A stretch of 55,116 nucleotides of DNA, taken from contig JASAOO010003401.1 in assembly GCA_030849075.1 (NCBI GenBank), forward strand, positions 1-55,116, given 5' to 3'. The position numbers and the translations under genes are program-made. Numbering within the stretch: the stretch's first letter is position 1; each line of letters opens with the position of its first letter. The stretch comes from Zelonia costaricensis. Lineage: Eukaryota; Euglenozoa; Kinetoplastea; Trypanosomatida; Trypanosomatidae. The notes below the pieces were generated by a model that did not search any database, was not told where the DNA came from, and was given only the letters and a program-made list of their open reading frames with translations. This document shows positions 20,105 through 32,200 of this stretch, piece after piece.

Positions 20105-23100
20105 CCTACGTGTGAGGAAAACGGGAGAGAGGGACCAGATCAGAAACAAGACGAAGGACACTCGTGTGTGTTTGTGTGGGTGTGGGTGTGGGTGAAGGGG
20201 GGAGGGAGGGTGGGTCTGTATCGCGACCTTGTTTCTCTTACAAGGGCCAAACGAAAAGCGAGGGTCGGCCAGCAACAGCAAGCACAAATAAGAATACACG
20301 CAACGGGGCACGGAAGAGAACAATGCGGCGGGGGGTGGAGAACGACGCGCGGACGTGGCGAAGGGACGTGCAGAGGGAGGCGCGAGAAGTAGAGAAGGAC
20401 AAAGCCTCAACGACTCACGGGGCCAGCAATGCCCTCTCTCTCTCTCTGGCTGTCCGTTCGTCCGTCTTGCGATCTCCTCCGACGTGCGATTCTGGTTGTC
20501 AATGAAGGGATGGGAGTGGCGTGGGCGATGGAGGTGAGCGAGGGTGCGTGTGTTTGTGTTTGTGGTGGTGGGGGTGGTGTGGGAGTGAGTGAGACAGTGA
20601 CGTGTGCAGAGAAGAGCAAATAAAAGACGAGCAGCAGGATGAGGTGGAGGTGAGGAGGGATGCAGAATTACATACACGCAAACACAGAGAGAGCGAGAGA
20701 GAGAGAGACAGAGGGGAGGAGCGAGGCGAGGTTAGACCGACACACGCACACCTACGCACACTCTCGGCTCACCCACACGCACACACACACACAGAGGGGC
20801 ACACGCACGATCAAGCAACAAGAAGCTCACGTAATGAAGTCCGAAGTGGTGGAGGGCAAAGAAAGGTGGGGAAACACAAACAATGCCGCCCTGTGCAGCA
20901 CACAAAAACAAACAGCCACCGGAAAAAGAAAAGAAAAAAAAGAAAGAAAGCAACCGAGGGACACACACAAAGACACGTGGAGAAACACAACACTCAACGC
21001 ACACGCCACAAAGAAAATGAGGCACAAGGGCAGGGGAACACCTCACTAAAGGGGGGGGGGAAGAGGAAGGGGGGCGCGTGTGAAGAGAGAAGGGGCGACG
21101 TCACGGCGTGGGATAGAGAGAGACGAGAAACACAAATGCCGCACACGCGCGCATATACACGCAAAGACACAAAAGAGAGCAGAAACACGCACACACACAC
21201 ACGCAGACACAAAAGCACACACGCCAGATAAATAGATCAACAGTAAAAAAAAAAAAGAGAGAGAGACGGGGTGCGCAAACGAAGAAGATTGTCTTCTTTT
21301 TTTTTGTGTGTGTGTGCCGATGTGTGAGTGGTGGGTGACTGTGAAAACGCGCGTGAGAGGATCAGAAGAAAGCACACCTCGAATAAAAAAAGAAGAAGGA
21401 AGACGTTGAGTTTTGATTTGCCGGTATCTCGCCTTCTCAATAGTGTGTGTTTGTGTGGTCGTATTTTTTTTGTTTCTGAATGTAAAACAAGTGCAAACCG
21501 CACACAGCTTCGTTTCTACGCGCTCGCTGCGGAGCTTTACAGCGGGCCCCTCTATTACGGAGAATAACGTGGCCGCTCTGTGTTTGCGCCTTCGCAGTGC
21601 GTGTGTGTGGGCGTGTGGGTGTGGCAGCTGGTGACCGCGAACTTGTACGTGTAGGGAAAAGGTCTGTATGCGTATGTGTGCGTGCGTGTGTGTCGAGTGA
21701 GACCGTGCCTTTCTTTTTTCCCCTTGCACGTACCACACAGCCACGCCGCGATGCCGTGTTGGTCGAGAGGAGGGCGAGGTGACGGACCGAGGTACGGCGT
21801 TTTCGCAACCCTCAGCGCCGGCAGCGGCAATGATGTGGCGGCAACGGGGTCGGGTGTGTGAGCAATTTTCCTTTTTGCTGTTCTGTGTGTGAAGGGGTAG
21901 GTGCGAGTGTCTGCCGCGTCCGACTTCCTCCTGAGCTCGCAACAGATCGGAGGCGTGTCCACAAAACCCCGGCGTGTTTTCTCTTTTTCTTCTTCTTCGT
22001 TACGCCGGTGACGGCGCAGAGAGTCCTGCCTTCTCGGTTCGCTTCGAGGTTCCCTACCTCCCGCTGGTGGCGCTTGCGAATTCCCTCGACCGCACAAGTC
22101 CGGCGCCGCCCGTTTGTTGATGTTGGTCCGCCTGCGTGCGGGCGGCGCTGCCGATCCGTCTCCGCCGTTCACCTTCTCTCTCGCCCGCGTCGTGCAGCCA
22201 CTCTCGAAAAGAAAAAAAAAGCACAGGATTGAGCTCTGCGTCGGCGAACAACAGCGCAGGCGACGCAGAGCGTACGTGTACTGCTCTCTCTTGTTTCTTC
22301 GCGTGTGCGTGTGCTGGGGAGTGTGTGTGTGTGTTGTTTATCCGAAGTGGTTCCGTCAACTCGTGCTGCCTCACACGCCCACTACGCGCATCAACACAGT
22401 GGGCCTAAAAAGGGGGAGAGGGCGTGAGCCGTGCGCTGGCGATCACAAGCTGGAACACAAGAGATCCGGGGGAAAAAAGGGGACGAGAATAAACTTGTCG
22501 TGCGCGCCGGAGGTGAGTGAGAACAGCGCCAACGCTGGCTCGGCAGAGAGCAGAAAAAGAAAATGAGTGAGAGAAACACAAGAAGAAGCGTGGAGTTGGC
22601 TGAATGAAGCACGTCGACAAGCGCGGGACCGTCGGATGGGGAGAGAGGGGGGGGCTGTAAAGAAGCAGCGACTAGGCAAGTGCACACCAAAGGGGGGAGG
22701 GGTGGAAGAAGAGTCGGATGCAGGGTGGGGGCGCGAGTCGGCGAGACAGCGCGTGAGAGGGCGAGCACGATCGAGGGAAGGATGAGCGATAGAGACACAC
22801 GAGAACAGCAGTATCAGCAGCAGCAGCAACAGCCTGTGCGGGCGCGGGCACTTGAACCACACAAAGAGTAAAAAGCGTATCGGGTAAGGAGAGGACAAGA
22901 AGCACCAACAAAAAAACAAAGAGAGAGAAAGGTGCACGCGGGTTTGGCGGTGTTTAGCGTGTCGGGGGAGGGGGCGGGGGGGGGGATAAGTAGAGGCGCA
23001 CAAACGTGAGGACGGAGAGGGAGTGGCAACTCGCGGGGAGTCCACAACGCGCTGAAAACAAGAAAAACAAAAAAAAGGCGAAGAAAAAGAGAAGACTGGA

Positions 23101-23754
23101 GGCGTGGTGTGTTTGCTTGTGTATGAGTGTGTGTGTGTGTGTAGGGGGGATAAGAGAGAGAGTGGGAGAGAGCAAGTTCACAAAGAGAACGCACTCGATG
23201 CGCACCCTCACATGCACACCCACGCACACAAGCGCGTGCACACCACGTGGGGCGAGGGCACCAGTCAGCAAATGATGAAGAGCAGAAAACCACACGACGG
23301 CAAGAGTGCGCACTGAGAAGGGAACAGGCAGATGACCGCTTCGCAATTCAGGAACGTGTTGATAGAGACAGAGAAGCAGAGAGAGGGGGGGGCGATCTCA
23401 CTGAACGGCACGGGAATCAACACGTCGACGGTGAAATCGAGAAGCGAAAGAGGAGCGCGACCGAGACGGGGAGTGCGAGAGAGAGAGAGAGAGCGTGCGA
23501 CAGACACGTAGAAGGAGAAGCGGGAGGGACCCCGGAGACACACGAGCCGGTGAAACGAGCAGGGCAAAAGAAGAGTGCGCGAAAGGCACAAGTGGGAGAA
23601 GGTGGGCTGCTGCAGCCCTTGGGGGGGGGGGGCGTCTGCCCACACCCGGCACTACGCAGACACACACACACACACACAAGCACGCGAACCAACACACCGA
23701 AGCGAGAACCTCTTCCTTCTTCACAGCTTGTGTATTAGAGTGCGTTTGGTGTTT

Positions 23755-23764
<10 letters not shown>

Positions 23765-23790
<26 letters not shown>
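23765..23790. repeat. (GT)n microsatellite
   Basis: About 13 GT units in the long spacer. Confidence 0.9.
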
Positions 23791-26700
23791 TTCCCTTTCT
23801 TTTCAAGGAAAGACAAAGGGGCAAGAAAGGGACGGGGACGTGTCGAGGTCGCAGCAACGCTCAACAGCAACAAACCACAAATGCCCAGAAAAAAAGGGCA
23901 GCAAGCCGGCAGCGAACGCAATCAGCACTTGCAAGCAAGCGCGAAGACTACAACACCGGTAGCCAGTCTGAATTAACACGTGCCGGCACTCAGGGCAGAG
24001 GACGGCGCAGAAAGCGCGGTGCACTTACTCGCACGGACGCCTCGCTCGTACACGCCACACACACACACTCTTGCCCTAGACAACCCGCACACACGCGGGG
24101 GGGTGGTGCTGAGAGGAAGCCGCAAGAAAAAAAAAAAACGTAAAGCAGCACCGCAGCCGCGCCGACGAATGAGGCAACTGCGTGAGACAAGAGCACTTAA
24201 GGAAAAGCACGTCGATCAGCAGGACCGGCCGGACGCTGGCGAAGTCGCGGGTGGCGAAACAGTGGGAGGGAGGGCCACGCTCGAAGATTAGACGGTGTCA
24301 GCGTGTGCGTGATCTTCTTTTTTTTCTGAGCGAGTCGAAGTCGGCCAGAGTCATAGAAGCACACACGCAGACAAGCCCTGTAAACACAATCCCCTCGGCT
24401 GAGCCCTAGAAGCCAAACCGTCTACGGCTGAGCAACACAAACTTGACGCAAACGCACAAACAGACAACCGCGCGCGCAAGTGCAGACCGCAACAAGCCCA
24501 AGACGACAGCGTGCGACGCGCGCAAGCGTAGGTAAGAGACACACGCTCACTCACACGCAACTATAACGCACACAACACGTCACAGACAGAGACAACGCAG
24601 GAGGGAGGGGCTGGGGGGCGACGAGCAGACGTAAGGGAGGTGGGGAGGCGGGAGGGTGGAAGATGCAGTTTCCGAGTTCCACGCCGGCCTCTCTGTGCGC
24701 GTCTCGTGCACGAAGCGTCCCTTCAGGCGACAGATACACGCACGCACACACACACACACACACAAAGTCGCTCGCGGGCGTCACCACACAAGGAGGAAGA
24801 CGCGTACAGCGAGCGAGGCGGAACAGCCACACTGCGACACAGGAAAGGCGAGAGATGCGCGCCCGACCACGCGTCCGCACACCAGCGCGCAGCTCCGCGC
24901 ACTCCACTGCGTGACCCAAAAAAAGAAATATCGAGAAGCGCGGCACACCGGGAGTTGTGATGGTGGAGGCAGAGGGAAAGGGAAGGGCGGGGCTAGGAAC
25001 ACGCAGCTCGGGGTTATGTGATGAGAAGGCCCAAGCACCTTGTGGAGACGCACAGAAGTCACCGAACAAAGGACAACAAGAAGCGGGGTCGGCAGCTCGA
25101 GAAGGTGCGGTGTGTGTCCTCCCGTGTGTGTCTTGGCTGAAAGAGGTGGCGAGTGGGTGGGAGGATCCTATAGAGGAAGTTGGTGGGTGCAAAAGCAAGG
25201 AAGCGAGAGAGGGATGGGGATGGGGGGGGAGAGAGAGAAAGAAGCCGTGAAGTGGGTGGGTGGGTGGTGATGCCTGCGTGCGTGCAAGGAGATCCGCAGC
25301 GGAGGCGAGAAATGGGGGGAGGGAAGCGTAAAGCGGTTCGGTTCGGTTCGAGGGGAGGGGGGAGAGTGGCGCAAAAAGTTTGGCTAAAAGGAAATGGAGA
25401 AGCGCACCTGGGACGCCCCAGCGAAGTCAGTACTTTGTGTGTTCAGGTACGCGCGTGTGTTTGTGTGCGCACGCGTGCGTGTGTGCGCGTTCGTATTTGG
25501 TGTGGGGGTGGGAAGAAAAAAAAGAAGAGGGGCGCAGGAGAGACGAAGGAGCGAGTTGAAGGCAGCACGTCGAAGGGGAACCAACGGCGGGTGGGTGTGT
25601 CTTCGTGGGAAATGCGAGCTGTACACGTGCATGAGCGGCATCCAAGACGCCTGCTCACTCGCAGGCTCCCCACCCCTCCACTTCCACCTTCACCTCACTC
25701 CTCCTCGCCGCGTGCGGTCGCATCGAGCGAGGGAGGGAGCGTGAGAGACGGTGCGCGAGAGCGGAGGAGAGAGCGGCAAGCAAAGCTGTGCTGACGGCTC
25801 CTTGTCCACCCTGACATGGCAATGGCGACCGGTGTCACGCATCTGAGCGTCACGGCAAGATCTCCATGCGCACCCGTGGCGGTTCGAGTTGAAGCGCGCT
25901 TGTCACTCTCAGGAAAAGCACGCGCAGAGAGCCAGCGTCACGCAGAGATGCATGGATACGAGCGGGGGTGCGTGACGGGTGGAGGGAGGGGGGGAAGGGG
26001 GGGAAGGGGGGTGAGTGAGATGAAGATCGCACCCCCGTCACCTTCAAGCCGTACCTATCGCCAGCTGCTTGCGCCTCTTCTCCTTCCCTACCAGTGCGCT
26101 TGCTGCGCTTCGCTTTTCTTTTTTTGATTCCGTGTCTTACGTTGACTTTGTACGGAAGACAAGGCCAGCGCCTTCTGCCACTTAATGAGGAAGACTACAA
26201 ACAATGCGAACACCAGACACATCAGCACGTCAGCCAGTCGACTCTCCGCACAAACACACACAGACACATACACACAGACATTCGCACGTACACACTCGAT
26301 TTGCGCTGCTCAACCGATACCAGAACGCCCGCTGTGCATCTCTCCGGCCTCCTCCGGGCCCCGTCTCTCGTCTGCCCTTCCCCTTGCTGTGTTGCATGGC
26401 TGCTTCCACTCGTACGCGTTCCAGGCGGCGTGCACCACCGTCGCACGCATCGCGGGGGAAGGTGAATGAAGTTCGGAGGAGAGACAACAACGAGGGAGAA
26501 CAAAGCACGTCAAGGCGGCTTGCGGGCCCGAGCCGACGCCGCCGCCACGCTGAGGCGCACCCTCGTGGACCTCACAACACCGGCCCACCCGTGACTGCCT
26601 GACACACAGGCACCCCACCGTACACATTCGCACAGACACGCGGACAGAAGCCGAAAAAAAAAAGACAACGTGAGTCAACTCTTGTGCACCGCCCAGTAGG

Positions 26701-26806
26701 CACGCAGAGGGGGAGAGAGAGGTTGGGAAGGGGGAGGGAGAAGCCCCCCCTCCCCCTCAGAAAAAAACGAACACAAGAGCCTAGCGCAACCGCAAACGCA
26801 CAATGA

Positions 26807-26807
<1 letters not shown>

Positions 26808-26861
<54 letters not shown>

Positions 26862-26877
26862 CCACACACACACACAC
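26808..26877. repeat. Long (CA)n microsatellite with one interruption
   Basis: About 26 uninterrupted CA units, then GCC, then about 7 more. It is the longest dinucleotide array in the window and a likely polymorphic locus. Confidence 0.95.
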
Positions 26878-26996
26878 CACGAAGAAAAGAAACGGAGGAG
26901 AGGCGCGGCAGTGGTTGAGGGGGGAAGGGGGGAAGGAGGCCTCGCAGCTCGACGTCACCGACAGAACTAGAGTGCGAGAGGGAGCACCCCACCCCT

Positions 26997-27022
26997 GACA
27001 CACACACACACACACACACACT
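26997..27022. repeat. (AC)n microsatellite
   Basis: About 12 AC units, the second array within 200 bp. Confidence 0.85.
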
Positions 27023-27833
27023 GACTATCATGTGGTTCGAGACACGGGAGAGGGGGGGGAGCGTGCTGGACAAGGTGGCCAGGGCAAACGACTCAACACG
27101 TGTTGGGCGAAGAAAGAACGACGCGAGCGAGAGCGGCGGGGCACCGTAGGCGGCGCACGCATTCGATAATTGAAGCCCAGGAATGCGTCGTGGCGATGCC
27201 CACCACTCTGCGCGCCGCGCTGCTGACAGGCATCGAGGTGAGGGGGGAGGGGGGGGAAGAAGGAGAAGGAAAGGAGGCCAGTAGTGACACACGAACACGC
27301 ACAAAGCATGAAGGAGGAATGCTGGCCACGAGCTGCTCGTGCCTCAGCACTACCCTCCTCCCCTTTCACGGTGCACCGCCCTCCCTCACCCCCACCACCC
27401 TCCATGTCTTGTCCAGCACCGCGTTCGAACTCCTGCACGTCCTCCTGTGTGTCCAGCATGGGCTCACTCAAGACTGCTGGGCATCAGGCTACCTCGCCCA
27501 ACCTCCCCACCCCACCCCTTTCCTCACCCCATCCAGCACGCACCAGCGAGTACGCACTCTGGTCCCGCCTTATCCCCTCCCCTCTCGATCGTCGCCGCCG
27601 CCGCCAGGCCTGCGTCGCCGCGCGCACCGCTCTCCGCGACTCGGCACGCCGGCAGCGAGGTTGACCAGACGTGTGCCCCGGTGATGGTGGTGGCCACCCG
27701 CTCGACCCCCACCGGGGCGTGTGGGGCCTGCGCCGCGCCACGCCCGCTCTCCAGCTCCAGTAGAGGCCACAATCACAGAGAAGAAGCACAGACAAGCGGA
27801 CGAGAGACCAGCACACGTGCGTGCCCACCCGCC

Positions 27834-29294
27834 CTACGCGATCTTCTGCTTGAGGAAGCCGTAGCCGAGGTCCTGGCCCTCCTGCTGCAGGATCTCGTAG
27901 TACTGGTTGATCATCGTGACGGAGAGCAGAATGCCAGTGCCGCTGCCGATCGCGCCGAGGAAGTCCGCGAAGATGGTGAGGGCGCCGACGCACAGCCCAC
28001 CGAAGCTGGCCGCCACCGGGATGTACTTCTCCAGCAGCCGGGTCATGTCCTCCTCGCTCTCACGGGCCTGCACGAGCCAGCGGCCCTGCGAGGCCAGCTG
28101 CTTCGCGACATCGCGAGGGGCGGTGTGCGAGATGGTGATCCACAGCCGAGAGAAGATCGCGCACGAGGTGAGCACGAAGAGCACGTAGAAGACAGCGTGG
28201 ATGGGGTCGGCCATCAGGTCGTAGAAGGTCGCCGGCGGGACGAGGTAGTAGGCGAGGCCGCCCACCGGGAAGAGCTGGCCGCTGCCGCCCCCGTTGTACC
28301 CGCGCTGCTCCCAGCGGCCCAGCAGGTTGATGAGAAAGTTGCGGTTGCCGAAGCGGCGCGACAGGATCTGCGAGAAGAAGTTGATGTTCGACACGACGCT
28401 CGTCTGGAGAATGATGGGCATGTTGCTCGTGTAGAAGAGCTTGATCATGTAGGGCTGGCGGTCGTTGCCGTTGAACTTGCTCTTCGTCATGAGCGGCACG
28501 CGGAAGCCCTGGAAGAAGACGACGACAATGAAGACGACGGCGGTTGCGAAAATGTTCGTCAGGTTCGGCAGCTGCGGGCGGTAGAAGGCCTCGCGGAGGG
28601 CACGCACCTTATCCGTGCGCGACACAAGCAGGTGGAAGAAGGCGATAATGGCGCCCTCGAACTCCGCGCCGCGGCCGGTGTTGATCGTCGACGGCGAGAA
28701 GGACTTCCACACAATAGTGTCGCACACGTTCGTCGCGATGAACAGCGAGGTGCCACTACCGATGCCCCAGCCCTTCTGCAGCAGCTCGTCCAGCAGGATG
28801 CAGATCATCGTGGCGACCATGAGCTGCAGCACAATGATGCCGCACATCACCGCGCCGATGCGGGCCGGGTCGCCGTACATGCCGGACGAGACGTACGCCA
28901 CCGCCTCCACGACGGTGATGGCGAGGGCCATGACCTTCTGGAAGCCCTCGAACACAGCGCGCTCCTCACGGTTGTTCGGGTCGTAGGTGAGCAGGCGGAC
29001 ACCCGCCAGCAGCTCCAGAATGAGCGAGGCGGACACGATCGGCGAGATACCGAGCTCCATCAGCGTACCCTTGTTACTCGCCAGCACGATGCGCATCCAG
29101 TAGAACGGGTCGCTGGCATTGCCGGGGCGGGCACCGTAGACCGGCACCTGGCAGCAGATCAGAAACACGAAGAGCGCCACGGCAGTCCACATGATGCGCT
29201 CCTTGATGCCCGGCATGCGGCGCGGCTTCTCGATCTCTGGCAGCACCGCCAGCATCGGCTTCAACGACATCAACCAGTTCGCCTGCTTCGTCAT
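27834..29294 (-). CDS. SEC61A: Sec61 alpha subunit, protein translocation channel
   Basis: A 486-residue multispanning membrane protein, close to the usual Sec61 alpha length of about 475. It forms the endoplasmic reticulum pore for co-translational translocation and insertion of proteins, with Sec61 beta and gamma. The N-terminus (LKPMLAVLPEIEKP) and first membrane segment fit the family. So do FYWMRIVLASNKGTLMELGI, the SPIVSASLILELLAG stretch at the pore, DELLQKGWGIGSGTSLFI, and the C-terminal helix containing GALTIFADFLGAIGSGTGIL. About ten hydrophobic segments are visible. The frame is intact from the ATG at 29294 to the stop at 27834. The compact, repeat-free coding sequence contrasts with its low-complexity neighbours. 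The minus-strand sequence just upstream is rich in C/T, as expected for trans-splicing, but the AG used is unclear. Confidence 0.97.
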   Translation of the reverse strand: MTKQANWLMSLKPMLAVLPEIEKPRRMPGIKERIMWTAVALFVFLICCQVPVYGARPGNASDPFYWMRIVLASNKGTLMELGISPIVSASLILELLAGVRLLTYDPNNREERAVFEGFQKVMALAITVVEAVAYVSSGMYGDPARIGAVMCGIIVLQLMVATMICILLDELLQKGWGIGSGTSLFIATNVCDTIVWKSFSPSTINTGRGAEFEGAIIAFFHLLVSRTDKVRALREAFYRPQLPNLTNIFATAVVFIVVVFFQGFRVPLMTKSKFNGNDRQPYMIKLFYTSNMPIILQTSVVSNINFFSQILSRRFGNRNFLINLLGRWEQRGYNGGGSGQLFPVGGLAYYLVPPATFYDLMADPIHAVFYVLFVLTSCAIFSRLWITISHTAPRDVAKQLASQGRWLVQARESEEDMTRLLEKYIPVAASFGGLCVGALTIFADFLGAIGSGTGILLSVTMINQYYEILQQEGQDLGYGFLKQKIA

Positions 29295-32200
29295 GGTGAA
29301 GCGTCACGAAGAAGAGAGGGGAGAGGAGGAGGGGGGAGGGAATGAAGGGGACAGCAGCAGTCGTGCCGTTGCCCTCGTCAGGCTCACACACGGAGACACA
29401 CACACACACACACGTACACCGGACGTACGCGATAGCGGGTGGGTGACGGAGGGTACGAGGCGCGAGTGTGGAAAGTCAAGAGAGAGAGGGAAGGGATGAG
29501 ATGCGGGGGGGGAGACCGAACGTTGGCAGGCGAGTGCACGCGTTCAGGCAAAGCTCAAAACACGGAACTGAGATAGAGATGACGCGCCGGGGAGGCAGAG
29601 CAGGAGTGTGTATGTGTGTGCGTGCATGTATGTGCGTGTGTAGGTGCACGCACATGTGTGGGTAGGTGGGTGGGTGACACAGAGGAGGAGGACATCAGGA
29701 AAAAAAAGAGAAGTTCAGAGAGGTGAGAAGTGCCATCGTGTGTGGCTGCCGTTGGCGTGTGCGGTAGAAAGTGCAGACTGCCGATCACGGCAGACGCACA
29801 CCCTGCCGACTCTCCTTGCCTTGCCGCAGCACGTTCTCGTGGTTTGGCTTTTCTTCCTCCGTGCCTCGCGGTCATGCACGTGTAGCTAACCAAGGAGGCT
29901 GAGGCGCGCGGGAGCTTGGATAGCGTCTTCACCTCGACCTCACCCCTCACCGCCATCCGCCACTTTGTTGTGCTGCATGCCATCGGGTCGGCAGCGCTCC
30001 GCATGACAGCTGTGTTGTTGATAGAAGATGTGGATCCGGAGAAACGAAGAGCGAAAAGGGGAGGGAGACGTGGCTCTTGCCCCCACTCAAAGACATTCAT
30101 ACACACAGGCAGACAGACACACGCGTACCTACGCACATGATTCGCTGCGTGTTGCCCCCCTTGTCAATTCTTGGGTGGGTGTGACGGTCACGCTGCCCGT
30201 GTGCCCCCCTTCCCACGTACTGACGCTTACACACACACACAAGCAGGGAGAAGGCCGCGCAGTGGGCGTCAAGGCGAGGAGCAGGAAGGGGGGAAAGGGG
30301 GGGAGGGAGGGAGGAGAGGGAGGCGCGCCGCGGCCGATGGGGTGAATCAAACCTGGAAAAAAAGTGGGGAAGGGGGAGGGAAGGGAAGGGTTGCTGCAGC
30401 GCAAGACCAGACGGACAGCGGCGGCGGAGTTGAGAAGCGGAGATGCGTGTAAGGAGATCGGAGGTAGGAGGGGGAGGGGGGGGAAGAAGACGGCAAGAGC
30501 GGTGCGGAGTTGTACCAGGAGAGATGGAGAAGCAAGAAACTGAAAGAGTAAAAAGAAAATGAAGATGCAGGGTTGGCCGAGTACGCTCCACCCCGTTGTG
30601 GGAAGGAGGGACACGAGAGATCCTGCATTCGCTTCAGCCGTACCCCCCACCCACTCCCCGCGCACCCGCGTCTTAACAGGCTCCACCTTCTCCCTCGTAT
30701 TCCGTATCCCTTCGCACAGGGAGGGGGGGGGGCATCACGCCGCGAGAAAGGGAGAGAGGAGATGGAGAAGAGAGATGCCTCGCCCATCCACGCCGGCGGA
30801 GGGCGCGTGCGGCCGTGTTGACACACGAATGCCGTCGACATTCAGAAACAGAAAAAAAAACGAAAAGTGGTAAAGAAAAAAAAAGAAGAGCAAGAACACA
30901 CACCGCCGGTGTCCGCTACTCGCGGTGGCGCCTCCTCCGCTAGCTAAGGGCCTGTGTAGGCGGTAGTAGGGAGAACGTGAAGGGAAAGGGAGGGTTGGGG
31001 GAGGGTGCGGCGGAGGGGGGTGGGGCGAGGTGGCGTCGTGGGTGGCACACGCCGACACGCCACGAAACGCGCCTACGCGCACCTCCGCACCGCCAACGCA
31101 GAGAGGGAGAAGGAGAGAGAGAGAGAGGCAGTCGGGTACAATAATTAGAGGGAGTGGATTGGGGTGGTTGGGGTGTGGGATGCGCGAGGGGTCACGGAGT
31201 AACGGGGGGAGGCGGGGGTGGAGCGGCTGAGGGCTACGTGGCTGCGCAAGAAGGAGAGGAAGAGCACGAGATAGGAGGAAGGGAAGGGAGAGAACACTGG
31301 GACAGCGCTCAGGTCGGCGGCGACCAGAAGAGCACGCGCACGAAGCGCAGGAAGGGAAAGGAAGCAGGTCAGAGGAGGGGGAAGGAACAACAAGGCAGGA
31401 GGTGGAGAAGCCAAGAGGGTAGGCTCCCCTCCTCCCGCGCTCGAAAGTGGGAAGGAGTGGGAGGAGGAAAAAAAAAAGAGCAACAGAGGGTAAGAGAAGG
31501 CGAGACGAGTTTGCGTGTTTCTGTGTGTGTGAGTGTGCGTGTGTTTGTAGTTCGCTGCACTTGTCTTTGTTTGTCTTTTAATGCTTGTTCGTTGGAATGA
31601 TTCTCTTTTTTCTTGTTTTCTTTTGAGTTTTCGTGGTTTGTCTTTGGTTAACCCCCGTTTTGTGAAGATGACGAAGAGAAGAAAAGAAGGAAACAAAGCA
31701 GAATCTACGGAGTGGTTAAAAGCGAGACGTGTGAGGCACTGGAGAACCCAAAAATTGAAAAAGGGAGGAGGAAGAGGAGGAGTAGAATAGGAGCAGGCGA
31801 GGCCCGCGTGTGGGCCGGGGTGGTAAGACTGGAGGGAGCGCGAGGGAGGGGAGGGGGGGCGAGACAGAGAGGCAGAGACAGAGAGAACGGTGGGAGAGCT
31901 GAGGAGCGGGTGCGGCAAAGGGGAGAACAGAGTGAGGAAGAGGGAGTTGATGAGTGTGGCGACCCGCCTGTCCCACCCAACCCAACCCCGCCTCTATCTC
32001 CCTCCCACGTCTAGCCCAGCCCCCTCGTCGCTTCAATACATTGCGAGACAGTGGGAAAAAGGGGGGGGAAGCACCACAAGAGAGAACGGTGAACCAAGTT
32101 AACGAACACACAACAAGAGACAAAAAAAAAAGACTGGGCCGCTCGCGGCAAAAGAGGAAGGTGGTGTGAGACCCGCAACGCCTCTTGTGTGGGTGTGTAT

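Larger units (their letters stand above)
19895..27833. other. Long spacer (7.9 kb) between Sec61 alpha and the giant gene
   Basis: No convincing coding region on either strand. Reading frames are translations of CA/GT and purine-rich repeats. Visible items are CA/GT runs (20035-20063, 23765-23790, 24740-24765, 26808-26877, 26997-27022), G homopolymers near 21050, 22975 and 23622, and A runs near 21245 and 24126. Less repetitive islands occur near 21760-22190, 25800-25960, 26300-26600 and 27150-27240. These could be UTR elements or degenerate retroposons of the SIDER type, but I cannot confirm any. The region must hold the Sec61 alpha 3' UTR and the giant gene's 5' UTR. Confidence 0.6.

Noticed and set aside
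25875..25900. tRNA B-box-like GGTTCGAGTTG
   Set aside because: No A box at a suitable distance and no cloverleaf could be drawn around it.
25800..26600. Possible SIDER retroposon
   Set aside because: The sequence is less repetitive than its surroundings, but I cannot identify the 79-bp signature or an A-rich 3' end with confidence, so it is not annotated.
20641..27833. Small open frames in spacers (about 60-300 residues)
   Set aside because: All consist of translated CA/GT, GA or homopolymer repeats. None has domain features, and the frames are not supported by codon use.
27339..29345. 668-residue plus-strand open frame opposite Sec61 alpha
   Set aside because: The minus-strand Sec61 alpha is unmistakable; the antisense frame is a charged Asp/Glu/Arg/His-rich shadow.
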